From Alterileibacterium massiliense (GTDB lineage: Bacteria > Bacillota > Clostridia > Peptostreptococcales > Anaerovoracaceae): DNA of 64,000 bases. The notes beneath the pieces were generated by a model. The model did not search any database and was not told where the DNA came from. It saw nothing but the letters and a program-made list of their open reading frames with translations. Location of the stretch: assembly GCF_900104645.1 (NCBI RefSeq), contig NZ_FNWE01000001.1:1-64000 (forward strand), written 5' to 3'. Below, piece by piece: positions 55,108-63,154 of this stretch. The position numbers were made by a program, and so were the translations under genes. Each line of letters opens with the position of its first letter. Position 1 is the first letter of the stretch.

Positions 55108-56682
55108 ATGCCAAGTAGAGTTTTAAAAAAATTTATAGAAAATGCTAAATCATTTCCGGATAGAATATTTTATACCACGGAGATAAAAACAGATAATGGA
55201 TATGAAAGTTTGGAGCTTACATATGGATATCTGGATATTTATTCTGCGAGAATCTCTGGATATCTAGAAAATAATTTAAATTCAAAAAAACCTGTAATTG
55301 TAATTGGACATAAACATCCTTATCTAATCACTTCATTTGTTGCTTGCTCAAGGAGTGGAAGGGCTTATGTTCCTGTAGATAGCGGATTTCCAGCTGCGAG
55401 AATTAAGGACATTATTGAAGCAGTAGAGCCGGAGCTAATTATTATTACAGATAATTCAATATGTAAAGATAGTTTGATTCAAAATAATTCCGCTATTCAA
55501 AGCATTGACATTACTGATATAGAAAAGATTATAAGCAAAGAAGAATATCAAGATGATGAATCAACATGGGTTAATGGGGAAGATGATTATTATATAATTT
55601 TCACCTCCGGAAGCACGGGAAGACCTAAGGGTGTAAGGCTCACATCAAATTGCCTTGATAATTTTATAGACTGGGCTGTGACGCTCAGAGAAGATGGCAG
55701 ACTTGATGACGAAAAGCATAGGGTTTATATCAATCAAGCTCCATACTCTTTTGACCTCTCGGTATTTGATTTATATACATCACTTTTTACAGGAGGAACT
55801 ATTGGAGCAATTACAAAGGATATGCAATCTGATAACGAGGAACTATATAGATTTCTTAAACGAATGAATCCGAATATATGGATTTCCACACCGTCATTTT
55901 CGGAAATTGCACTTATGGCGGATATATTCAATCAAGAATTGATGCCAAATATCGAAGAGTTTATTTTTTGCGGGGAAACCCTGACACATAAGACCGCAGG
56001 TAAGCTTATAAATAGATTCCCAAAGGCAATAGTTGTAAACACATTTGGACCAACTGAATCTACGGTTGCAGTTACTGGAATTATAATTGATGAAGATATT
56101 ATAGAGAAATATAATCCTTTGCCTATAGGTATACCTAAGCAAGGGACATACATATATATAATGGACGAAGATAGAAATATCTTAAATGATGGAGAAAAAG
56201 GCGAGATTGTTATAGTAGGAGATACCGTAAGCTCGGGCTACTGGAATAATGAAGAAAAGACGAGAGAAGCCTTTGATTCAATGACGGTAGATGGAATTAA
56301 ATATAGACTTTATCATACTAGAGACAAGGGATATTATAAGGACGGATTTTTATTTTACTGTGGCAGGCTTGATCTACAGATAAAGCTTCATGGGTACCGT
56401 ATAGAAATAGAAGATATTGAGAGCAATTTGCTTAATGTTTCAGATATTGAAAAAGCGGTCGTGATGCCAGAATACATTGATGGAGAGGTTAATTCTCTAA
56501 CTGCCTATATTGTTCCTAAAAATGAAGTTATAAGCACTCTCAAGGAGAGAAGAAGGATAAGAGAGGAGCTAAAAAAATACATTCCAGAATATATGATTCC
56601 AAGGAAGTTCGTATTTAGAGAATCGCTTCCTGTGACGGCAAATGGCAAAGTTGATCGAAAAAAATTGGAGGCAGAGCTCTAA
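55108..56682 (+). CDS. dltA: D-alanine:carrier protein ligase DltA
   Basis: DltA activates D-alanine with ATP and loads it on DltC. The 524-residue adenylation enzyme has FTSGSTGRPKGVRLT (about 164-178), NQAPYSFDLSVFDLY, NTFGPTESTVAVT, GYWNNEEKTREAF, YHTRDKGY and GRLDLQIKLHGYRIE, with the C-terminal lysine in NGKVDRKKL. ATG 55108 has AAAGGAG 5 nt upstream; an ATG at 55051 lies inside the terminator stem. The placement beside a capsule-like locus raises the possibility that the polymer decorated is that polysaccharide. Confidence 0.92.
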   Translation: MPSRVLKKFIENAKSFPDRIFYTTEIKTDNGYESLELTYGYLDIYSARISGYLENNLNSKKPVIVIGHKHPYLITSFVACSRSGRAYVPVDSGFPAARIKDIIEAVEPELIIITDNSICKDSLIQNNSAIQSIDITDIEKIISKEEYQDDESTWVNGEDDYYIIFTSGSTGRPKGVRLTSNCLDNFIDWAVTLREDGRLDDEKHRVYINQAPYSFDLSVFDLYTSLFTGGTIGAITKDMQSDNEELYRFLKRMNPNIWISTPSFSEIALMADIFNQELMPNIEEFIFCGETLTHKTAGKLINRFPKAIVVNTFGPTESTVAVTGIIIDEDIIEKYNPLPIGIPKQGTYIYIMDEDRNILNDGEKGEIVIVGDTVSSGYWNNEEKTREAFDSMTVDGIKYRLYHTRDKGYYKDGFLFYCGRLDLQIKLHGYRIEIEDIESNLLNVSDIEKAVVMPEYIDGEVNSLTAYIVPKNEVISTLKERRRIREELKKYIPEYMIPRKFVFRESLPVTANGKVDRKKLEAEL

Positions 56683-57840
56683 ATGATTCAAATAGAACAA
56701 TATAATAGTTTGTTTAACATATATATATACATATTGCTCGTTATCCCAGTGGTTATAATATCGCTTCTCGGGAAAAAATCAAAGATACTTAATCTAGCAA
56801 TAAGCGTTGTTATGCTTAGCTTGCTATTTCGTCTTGAATCTATTCAGATGAGAGAAGTGTGTGTGTTTCTGATATGCGAACTATTACTTATTTATATCTA
56901 TTTTTTAATACGAAAAAAGACAGATAGCAAATGGATTTACTATCTAATTTTGCTAATTTCGATACTTCCACTAGCCATTGTTAAATTCTCGGCTCATGGC
57001 AAATTTGCTGATGTCATAGGCTTTGTAGGTATTTCATATATAAGTTTTAAAATATGGGAGCTTATAATACAAATTTACGATGGCAGAATTGAAAGAATGA
57101 AATTCATAGATACTCTTGGCTTTCTCATATTTGCACCACCATTTAGTTCGGGCCCAATAATGAGATATGATTTATTTATAGAAGAATCAAGCAAGAGCAT
57201 TGATAGAAAAGAATATTTTTATGATTATCTAGTGCCAGGTATTAAGAAAATTATACTCGGAGCTTTTTATAAATTTTCCATAGCATTTATAATCAATGAA
57301 TATATTCTGTCAAGATATACGGAGTTAAGTGCTAAAGGAGCAATAGCATATTTTTACGCATATACGCTTTACCTTTTCTTTGACTTCGCAGGATACTCAC
57401 TTATGGCAGTTGGAACATCATACCTTATGGGCATAAAGATGATTGACAATTTCAACAAGCCTTTTCTTGCGAGAAATATCAAGGAGTTCTGGGAGCGTTG
57501 GCATATATCGCTATCAACATGGTTTAACGATTTTCTATTCAGCCGTTTTGTGCTTAGGAATATGAGAAATGGAAGATTTAAAGATACGAAGAAGGCTGCT
57601 AGGTGGGGATATGTAGTAACCATGATGACCATGGGAATCTGGCACGGGCTCTATTTGCACTATATCCTATATGGCTTATATCATGGCATATGGCTGGTAT
57701 TAACAGATAAGTGGCTTAAGACAAAGACATTTCGCAAGGTAAAAAAGATGAAATATTATAATTTGATAAGCAGATTAATAACCTTTCATATAGTTGCCTT
57801 TGGAATGTTAATATTCTCAGGTTTCCTTATTTCAATTTAA
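56683..57840 (+). CDS. dltB: MBOAT acyltransferase DltB
   Basis: DltB is the channel-like membrane O-acyltransferase that passes D-alanine across the membrane. The 385-residue protein has about eleven membrane segments and the MBOAT signatures FAPPFSSGPIMRYDLF, FWERWHISLSTWFNDFLF and MGIWHGLYLHYILYGLYHG, with catalytic His321. ATG 56683 directly follows the dltA stop, with GGAGG inside the dltA end. Confidence 0.94.
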   Translation: MIQIEQYNSLFNIYIYILLVIPVVIISLLGKKSKILNLAISVVMLSLLFRLESIQMREVCVFLICELLLIYIYFLIRKKTDSKWIYYLILLISILPLAIVKFSAHGKFADVIGFVGISYISFKIWELIIQIYDGRIERMKFIDTLGFLIFAPPFSSGPIMRYDLFIEESSKSIDRKEYFYDYLVPGIKKIILGAFYKFSIAFIINEYILSRYTELSAKGAIAYFYAYTLYLFFDFAGYSLMAVGTSYLMGIKMIDNFNKPFLARNIKEFWERWHISLSTWFNDFLFSRFVLRNMRNGRFKDTKKAARWGYVVTMMTMGIWHGLYLHYILYGLYHGIWLVLTDKWLKTKTFRKVKKMKYYNLISRLITFHIVAFGMLIFSGFLISI

Positions 57841-58008
57841 GAAAAGATATAAGAAAATATAAAAGATAATTTATGTGATAATCGACATAGACTGAGTTAT
57901 ATATTAAAATAAAAAATAAAAAATTAGATGTCAGAAATCAGATAATAATATAATTATAGATATATAAGCGGATGATATAAATGAATTATATATAAAATAG
58001 GGGGTAAG

Positions 58009-58251
58009 ATGATGGGAGATAATGAAAAATTAGCTAGGGAGATACTTGAAAAAGTTTGTGAAACTGATGAAATATTTGAAGATTATGACATGGATCTTGT
58101 TGACGAGGGATTTATAGATTCCTTTGCTCTACTCAGTGTAATTCTTGAGATTGAAGAAAGAACAGGCAAAAAATTGCAACCGACTGATATAAAGAAGGAA
58201 GATATATCATCAATAAATAGCTTAATTGAATTTCTGGGAAATATTAAATGA
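58009..58251 (+). CDS. dltC: D-alanyl carrier protein DltC
   Basis: This 80-residue acyl-carrier-like protein holds D-alanine on phosphopantetheine. The modified serine is S38 in VDEGFIDSFALL. The first two codons are both ATG (58009, 58012), with GGGGG upstream. A 168-bp AT-rich gap separates it from dltB and contains no gene. It overlaps dltD by 4 nt. Confidence 0.94.
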   Translation: MMGDNEKLAREILEKVCETDEIFEDYDMDLVDEGFIDSFALLSVILEIEERTGKKLQPTDIKKEDISSINSLIEFLGNIK

Positions 58252-59477
58252 GAAAATTTTTTAAATTAGCAATTTCAATAATTGGCATCATCGCAATAGT
58301 TTGCATATTTTACATAGGATATTCCAATTATCTAGATAATAAGATAGAAGAATTATATAAAGAAAAAGAAGATATTTTATCCACATATAATACTCCATTG
58401 AAAAATAAGGGGACTGCTTGGATTGATAGGTCTATGATGGGTGATAATCTTGGAGTTTTCGGCTCATCTGAGTTTAGCTCAATCGTAAAGCAAAATATAA
58501 AAAACAATTTCCCTAATGATAAGTATATCGGGAACATATCATGTATGGGAAAAGCCCATGTACAGAATATGCTCCATTCGATTAATCTAGGAGCCAATTA
58601 TAAGTCTTTTAAAGGCAAGAACCTAGTTGTTATCGAATCAATGCAATGGTTTTATGGTATGGAAAAGGATGCAAATGCTTTTATTGCAAACTTTTCAGAT
58701 CTTCAGTTCTATGAGTTCATGCAAAATGATTTAATTTCAGAGAAGAACAAAGATTATCTCTGCAAAAGATTTTTGGAACTAGAAAGCCTAAGGATGCTAG
58801 AAGTAAGAGAGAAGAATAAAGATGTAGGTTATGAATATCCAAGGGTACACATACTAGCGAAGATTTACTCCTCGGATAATAAAGTATATAGATTAGTTTA
58901 TCAACTTATGAGACCTTATTATTATGCTGAATATAAGATGCTACTCCTAAGGGACAAGAATATCACATATAAGTATTTTAGAGATTTAAATGATAAGTAT
59001 GATAAACCGGAGTTTAAAACGGACTGGGATAAACAATTAGAAGAAGCCACAAGACAGGGAAGGTCTGCTTGCACAAATAACGACTTACTCGTATATGACG
59101 CCTATTATAATGAATATCTAAAAGATTGGTGGGATTCATTGAAAGATAGCAAAAAAGATATGCCTCTCCTTGAATCAAAAGAGTGGAAAGATTATGAATT
59201 TTTACTCAGCGTTTGTAAAGATTTAAATTTAAAGCCACTTATAATAAATGTCCCTTGCAATCCAAGATATTACGACTATGTAGGGCTAACCTTGGATAAG
59301 AGAAAGCCTTATTATGATCGAATATCAGATATAGCCGAGGACAATGGTTTTCCGGTTTATAATGGGCTTATTCCTAAGGAAAATGAGCCTTATCTATTCC
59401 AAGATGTAATGCATCTAGGTTGGAGAGGATGGATTTATTTAACTGAAGAACTAACCTCATATTTTGGAAACAATTGA
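58248..59477 (+). CDS. dltD: D-alanine transfer protein DltD
   Basis: DltD is a membrane-anchored SGNH-like esterase/transferase that moves D-alanine to teichoic acid outside the cell. The 409-residue protein has an N-terminal membrane helix (about 5-27), GSSEFSS with the nucleophile Ser (about 71-77), and the catalytic HLGWRGW near the end (DVMHLGW). Length is typical. ATG 58248 overlaps dltC. Confidence 0.92.
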   Translation: MRKFFKLAISIIGIIAIVCIFYIGYSNYLDNKIEELYKEKEDILSTYNTPLKNKGTAWIDRSMMGDNLGVFGSSEFSSIVKQNIKNNFPNDKYIGNISCMGKAHVQNMLHSINLGANYKSFKGKNLVVIESMQWFYGMEKDANAFIANFSDLQFYEFMQNDLISEKNKDYLCKRFLELESLRMLEVREKNKDVGYEYPRVHILAKIYSSDNKVYRLVYQLMRPYYYAEYKMLLLRDKNITYKYFRDLNDKYDKPEFKTDWDKQLEEATRQGRSACTNNDLLVYDAYYNEYLKDWWDSLKDSKKDMPLLESKEWKDYEFLLSVCKDLNLKPLIINVPCNPRYYDYVGLTLDKRKPYYDRISDIAEDNGFPVYNGLIPKENEPYLFQDVMHLGWRGWIYLTEELTSYFGNN

Positions 59478-59508
59478 TTAATATTTAGCTAATAGGGAGG
59501 ATGAAAAT

Positions 59509-59661
59509 TTGTTTAATAAATTGGTTTTAATGGTATCTTCAAATGAGAAAGCAAAGGCTTTATTAAAAATTGCTTTTTGGTCTTTTGCTATAATTTCAAT
59601 AATAATTACTATTATTCATATGGAAAATGCGGAAATATCATTTATATATAATAATTTTTAA
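59509..59661 (+). CDS. dltX: DltX-like small membrane protein
   Basis: This 50-codon gene starts with TTG 59509, 8 nt after GGGAGG (59495-59500). The product has a soluble N-terminus, one membrane helix (about 21-38, LKIAFWSFAIISIIITII) and ends ISFIYNNF. DltX proteins are about 50 residues with one helix and end FIYNEF, the segment that docks on DltB/DltD. Here the gene follows dltD, whereas in most Firmicutes it precedes dltA. Recognition rests on size, the C-terminal motif and location. Confidence 0.85.
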   Translation: MFNKLVLMVSSNEKAKALLKIAFWSFAIISIIITIIHMENAEISFIYNNF

Positions 59662-59709
59662 TCATAAAAACTACTGTATATAAAGTTATTGCGAAAAACA
59701 AAATTGAGT

Positions 59710-59762
59710 ATTGCTTGTTCATAAAAAACGTATTATAATTGTTCATGAACAAGCAATTTTTT
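59710..59762 (+). promoter_or_regulatory. Promoter, palindromic operator and hairpin before the choline module
   Basis: TTGCTT (59711-59716), a 17-bp spacer and TATAAT (59734-59739) form a good promoter. A perfect 14-bp palindrome TTGTTCATGAACAA (59739-59752) covers the expected transcription start, and a half-copy TTGTTCAT lies at 59715-59722 between the boxes. ATTGCTTGTTCAT (59710-59722) also pairs perfectly with ATGAACAAGCAAT (59745-59757), followed by six T, so read-through RNA from the dlt side would form an intrinsic terminator. Confidence 0.7.
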
Positions 59763-59788
59763 GTTTTAAAAAACAGGAGAATCTTATT

Positions 59789-61567
59789 ATGAAACATATA
59801 TCACCTTGTGCATCGGATATATTAAAATATTTATTTAAAAATAAATATAAAAATCAAAGGGAGTTATCGAGAAATATAGGTCATTCTCTAGGACTCGTAA
59901 ATCGTTCAATTAAGGAATTGAATCAGTTAGGATTGATTGATAATTCGTGTTGTTTAACAGATGACGCATATGAACTCATTAAATCAATTAAACCTCATCG
60001 TGCAATAATCTTGGCTGCTGGAGGAGGGACGAGGATGGTTCCAATTAATACTATCTCGCCTAAGGCTCTCATTGAAGTACACAAAGAGACTCTGATAGAG
60101 AGAATTATTCGCCATCTTCACGAGGTAAATATATATGAGATATATGTTGTCATAGGATTTATGAAAGAGCAACTTGAATTTTTGATAGATGAATATGGGG
60201 TAAATTTAATAGTAAATACTGAATATTCAACTAGGGAGAATTTGCATTCGCTTTTTCTTGCAAAAGAACATCTTGAAAACGCATATATAGTTCCATGCGA
60301 CATATGGAGCAGAGAAAATCCATTTAATGAAAGTGAATTTTATTCTTGGTATATGGTTAGCGATGAAAAAAGCGGTTCAAGTGAAATCAGACTGAATAGA
60401 AAGATGGATTTAGTTATTACTAAAGAAAAAAATGGAAATAAGAAAAAAGGGTTAGCATATCTTACTAAGGAAGATGGAATAAGATTGAAAGACAGATTAG
60501 AAAAAATGGCAGAGGATATTAACCACTATAATTTGTTTTGGGAAGACGCTTTAAAAGATGCAAATAATAGCAGATATATTATAAGAGGACGAGAGGTGAG
60601 CGATGATTCTGTAATTGGGATAAATACATATGAGGATTTGAGGGAGATAGATTCGGATTCTAAGAATTTAGATGAAAAATCAATAGAAATTATCAAAGAT
60701 GTATTTGGAGCAAAAGATAAGGACATAAAAAATATTTTAGTATTAAAAAAGGGAATGACTAATAGGTCATTCGTATTTTCATGCAAGGGCGAAAAATACA
60801 TAATGAGAATACCAGGTGAGGGAACGGAAAAACTCATTAATAGAGATAATGAAGCCTCGGTATATGAGGCGATAAGGGATAAGAATCTCTGCGAAAATCC
60901 TATATATTTAGATAAAAATAGCGGTTATAAAATTACAAGATACCTAGAAAGAACTAGAAATTGCAATCCTTTTGATGATCGTGATGTATCTTTATGTATG
61001 AAAAAGTTAAAAGAATTTCATAATCAGAAATTAAGGGTTAAACATGAGTTTAATATATATAAGGAGATTGATTTCTATGAATCCTTACTAAGTGGGAAGG
61101 GCTCGTCATTTAGAGATTATAAGAAGACGAAAGAAAAAATATTGAGCCTTAAACCTTTTATAGATTCAATGGTAAATGAAAAATGTCTTACTCACATAGA
61201 TGCAGTTCCGGATAATTTCTTAATTTATGAAGAAAATGGAGAAAAGAGAGTTCAGTTAATAGACTGGGAATATGCCGGATTGCAGGATCCGCACATAGAC
61301 ATAGCGATGTTTGCCATCTATAGCCTTTATGATAAATCAAGGATTGACTGGTTAATCAATCTTTATTTTGAAAATAATGAAGATATTCTAACAAGAGCAA
61401 AAATTTATGCCTATATATCACAGTGTGGATTGTTATGGTCTAACTGGGCGGAGTACAAGAGTAGCCTTGGGGTTGAATTTGGCGAGTATTCACTTAACCA
61501 GTATAGATATGCCAAGGAATATTATAGATATGCTGAAGAAATATTAAGAAGGAAACAAATAATATGA
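59789..61567 (+). CDS. Winged-helix / LicC-like nucleotidyltransferase / LicA-like choline kinase fusion
   Basis: This 592-residue protein has three parts. Residues 1-68 form a MarR-like winged helix (NQRELSRNIGHSLGLVNRSIKEL). About 70-320 is a nucleotidyltransferase with AIILAAGGGTRM and SPKALIEV, where LicC makes CDP-choline. About 330-592 is a choline/ethanolamine kinase with KYIMRIPG, the catalytic loop HIDAVPDN (H469, D471, N476) and LIDWEYAG. In the middle domain the usual metal-binding D-x-D/N is VPCDIW. ATG 59789 has AGGAG 9 nt upstream; the longer frame from 59711 begins in the promoter. It overlaps the transporter gene by 4 nt. The DNA-binding part may repress its own promoter at the adjacent palindrome. 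Confidence 0.88.
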   Translation: MKHISPCASDILKYLFKNKYKNQRELSRNIGHSLGLVNRSIKELNQLGLIDNSCCLTDDAYELIKSIKPHRAIILAAGGGTRMVPINTISPKALIEVHKETLIERIIRHLHEVNIYEIYVVIGFMKEQLEFLIDEYGVNLIVNTEYSTRENLHSLFLAKEHLENAYIVPCDIWSRENPFNESEFYSWYMVSDEKSGSSEIRLNRKMDLVITKEKNGNKKKGLAYLTKEDGIRLKDRLEKMAEDINHYNLFWEDALKDANNSRYIIRGREVSDDSVIGINTYEDLREIDSDSKNLDEKSIEIIKDVFGAKDKDIKNILVLKKGMTNRSFVFSCKGEKYIMRIPGEGTEKLINRDNEASVYEAIRDKNLCENPIYLDKNSGYKITRYLERTRNCNPFDDRDVSLCMKKLKEFHNQKLRVKHEFNIYKEIDFYESLLSGKGSSFRDYKKTKEKILSLKPFIDSMVNEKCLTHIDAVPDNFLIYEENGEKRVQLIDWEYAGLQDPHIDIAMFAIYSLYDKSRIDWLINLYFENNEDILTRAKIYAYISQCGLLWSNWAEYKSSLGVEFGEYSLNQYRYAKEYYRYAEEILRRKQII

Positions 61568-63135
61568 AAAAACAATCAGAAAATAGCATAAAGAATCCAT
61601 GCAATATAAAAGGACAATCAAATAATAGAATAGATTGGGTAATAACAATATTGCCACTTTTTACGATAATAGCATTGAGTATTCTCTTTTTTATGTATCC
61701 AAAGAGCTCTAACGAAGCACTTTCCAAGGTTAGATTTTTCTTCGGAGATACATTTGGAACATATTATCTAATTATAGGCTTAGGAATTTTTATACTCTCC
61801 ATTTTTATTGCCTTTTCAAAATATGGAAAGATTGTGCTTGGAAGTCAGGAAGAAAAACCGAAGTATTCATTTTTTACATGGGGAGCTATGATGTTTACCT
61901 GCGGTCTTGCCGCTGATATTTTGTTTTATTCATATTCAGAATGGGTAATTTATTCTTCGGAAGATTATGTCAAAGGGCTCGGAAGTATACAGGACTGGGC
62001 TTCCGTTTTCGCATATTTTCACTGGAGTTTTATTCCTTGGGGATTTTACCTTGTTCTAGCAGTATCATTTGGATTTATGCTTCATGTTAGAAAGAGAAAA
62101 AGGCAGAAATTCTCGGAAGCTTTAAGGCCTATGCTTGGATCTAGAGTTGATAAATTTGCTGGAAGATTTGTCGATTTACTTGCAGTATTTGCTTTAATAG
62201 CTGGCACTGCGACGACATTTAGCGTAGCAACACCACTAATATCAGAGATTATCAATGAGATATTTAAAGTTAATATGAATAGGACGGCGGTCACTATAGT
62301 GATTTTAATAATAACCTGCTTTATCTACACATATTCGCTTTTACGAGGATTTAAGGGAATTAGCATACTTGCAAAGGTGTGCATATATCTATTTTTTTCA
62401 CTGCTTATATATGTGCTCTTATTTGGAGGAGAGTTTACATATATCATCGATACAGGGGTGTCATCTTTTGGGAGGATGGTTCAAAATTTCTTTGGGCTTG
62501 CCACAAATACTGACCCGCTTAGAAAGACTTCATTTCCACAGAATTGGACTATTTATTACTGGGCATATTGGATGGTTTGGTGCGTTGCAGCTCCATTTTT
62601 CATAGGTCATATTTCTCAAGGGAGAACGATAAGAGAGACCATTATAGGCGGATATGTTTTTGGAGTGGGTTCAACGCTTAGCAGTTTCATAATTTTAGGT
62701 AATTATTCTATGGGAAAACAGATAAAGGGAGGATATGATTTCATATCTATTTATCAAAATGGAGGTGACCTATACGAACTTATTATAAAGATAGTAAGAA
62801 CTTTGCCACTTTCAACCCTCGTATTAATCTTGCTGATTGCTACTATGATTGCCTTCTATGCTACATCATTTGATTCTATTGCACTCATTGCGTCTTGCTA
62901 CAGTTATCATTATTTGGAAGAAAATGAGAATCCGAATAAAATAATTCAGCTTATTTGGTGCTTGCTTCTGATTATTCTTCCTATTGCACTTCTTTTTTCT
63001 GAGAGCTCAATGAGTAATATTCAGTCGGTTAGCATAATTGCGGCATTTCCGCTCGGAGCAGTAATAGTTATGATAGCTATAAGTTTTCTAAAGGATGCAG
63101 ATAATTTTCTAAAAGAACAAAATAAAAATAATTAA
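61564..63135 (+). CDS. BCCT-family choline/betaine-type transporter
   Basis: This 523-residue secondary transporter has twelve membrane segments and the family signatures FHWSFIPWGFYLVLAVSFGFMLHVR and YYWAYWMVWCVAAPFFIGHISQGRTIRE. BCCT proteins carry quaternary amines such as choline, betaine and carnitine. The ATG overlaps the choline-kinase fusion, so it most likely imports choline for that enzyme, taking the place of LicB. Substrate is inference from context. Confidence 0.92.
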   Translation: MKKQSENSIKNPCNIKGQSNNRIDWVITILPLFTIIALSILFFMYPKSSNEALSKVRFFFGDTFGTYYLIIGLGIFILSIFIAFSKYGKIVLGSQEEKPKYSFFTWGAMMFTCGLAADILFYSYSEWVIYSSEDYVKGLGSIQDWASVFAYFHWSFIPWGFYLVLAVSFGFMLHVRKRKRQKFSEALRPMLGSRVDKFAGRFVDLLAVFALIAGTATTFSVATPLISEIINEIFKVNMNRTAVTIVILIITCFIYTYSLLRGFKGISILAKVCIYLFFSLLIYVLLFGGEFTYIIDTGVSSFGRMVQNFFGLATNTDPLRKTSFPQNWTIYYWAYWMVWCVAAPFFIGHISQGRTIRETIIGGYVFGVGSTLSSFIILGNYSMGKQIKGGYDFISIYQNGGDLYELIIKIVRTLPLSTLVLILLIATMIAFYATSFDSIALIASCYSYHYLEENENPNKIIQLIWCLLLIILPIALLFSESSMSNIQSVSIIAAFPLGAVIVMIAISFLKDADNFLKEQNKNN

Positions 63136-63154
63136 GATTAAGAGGAAAAATTTA

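Noticed and set aside
59501-59530. Start of the dltX gene at ATG 59501
   Set aside because: It touches the ribosome site and its frame stops after nine codons. TTG 59509 gives the full frame with correct spacing.
59711-59788. Longer start of the choline-kinase fusion at 59711
   Set aside because: The extra 26 codons overlap the -35 box, operator and hairpin, and ATG 59789 has a proper ribosome site.
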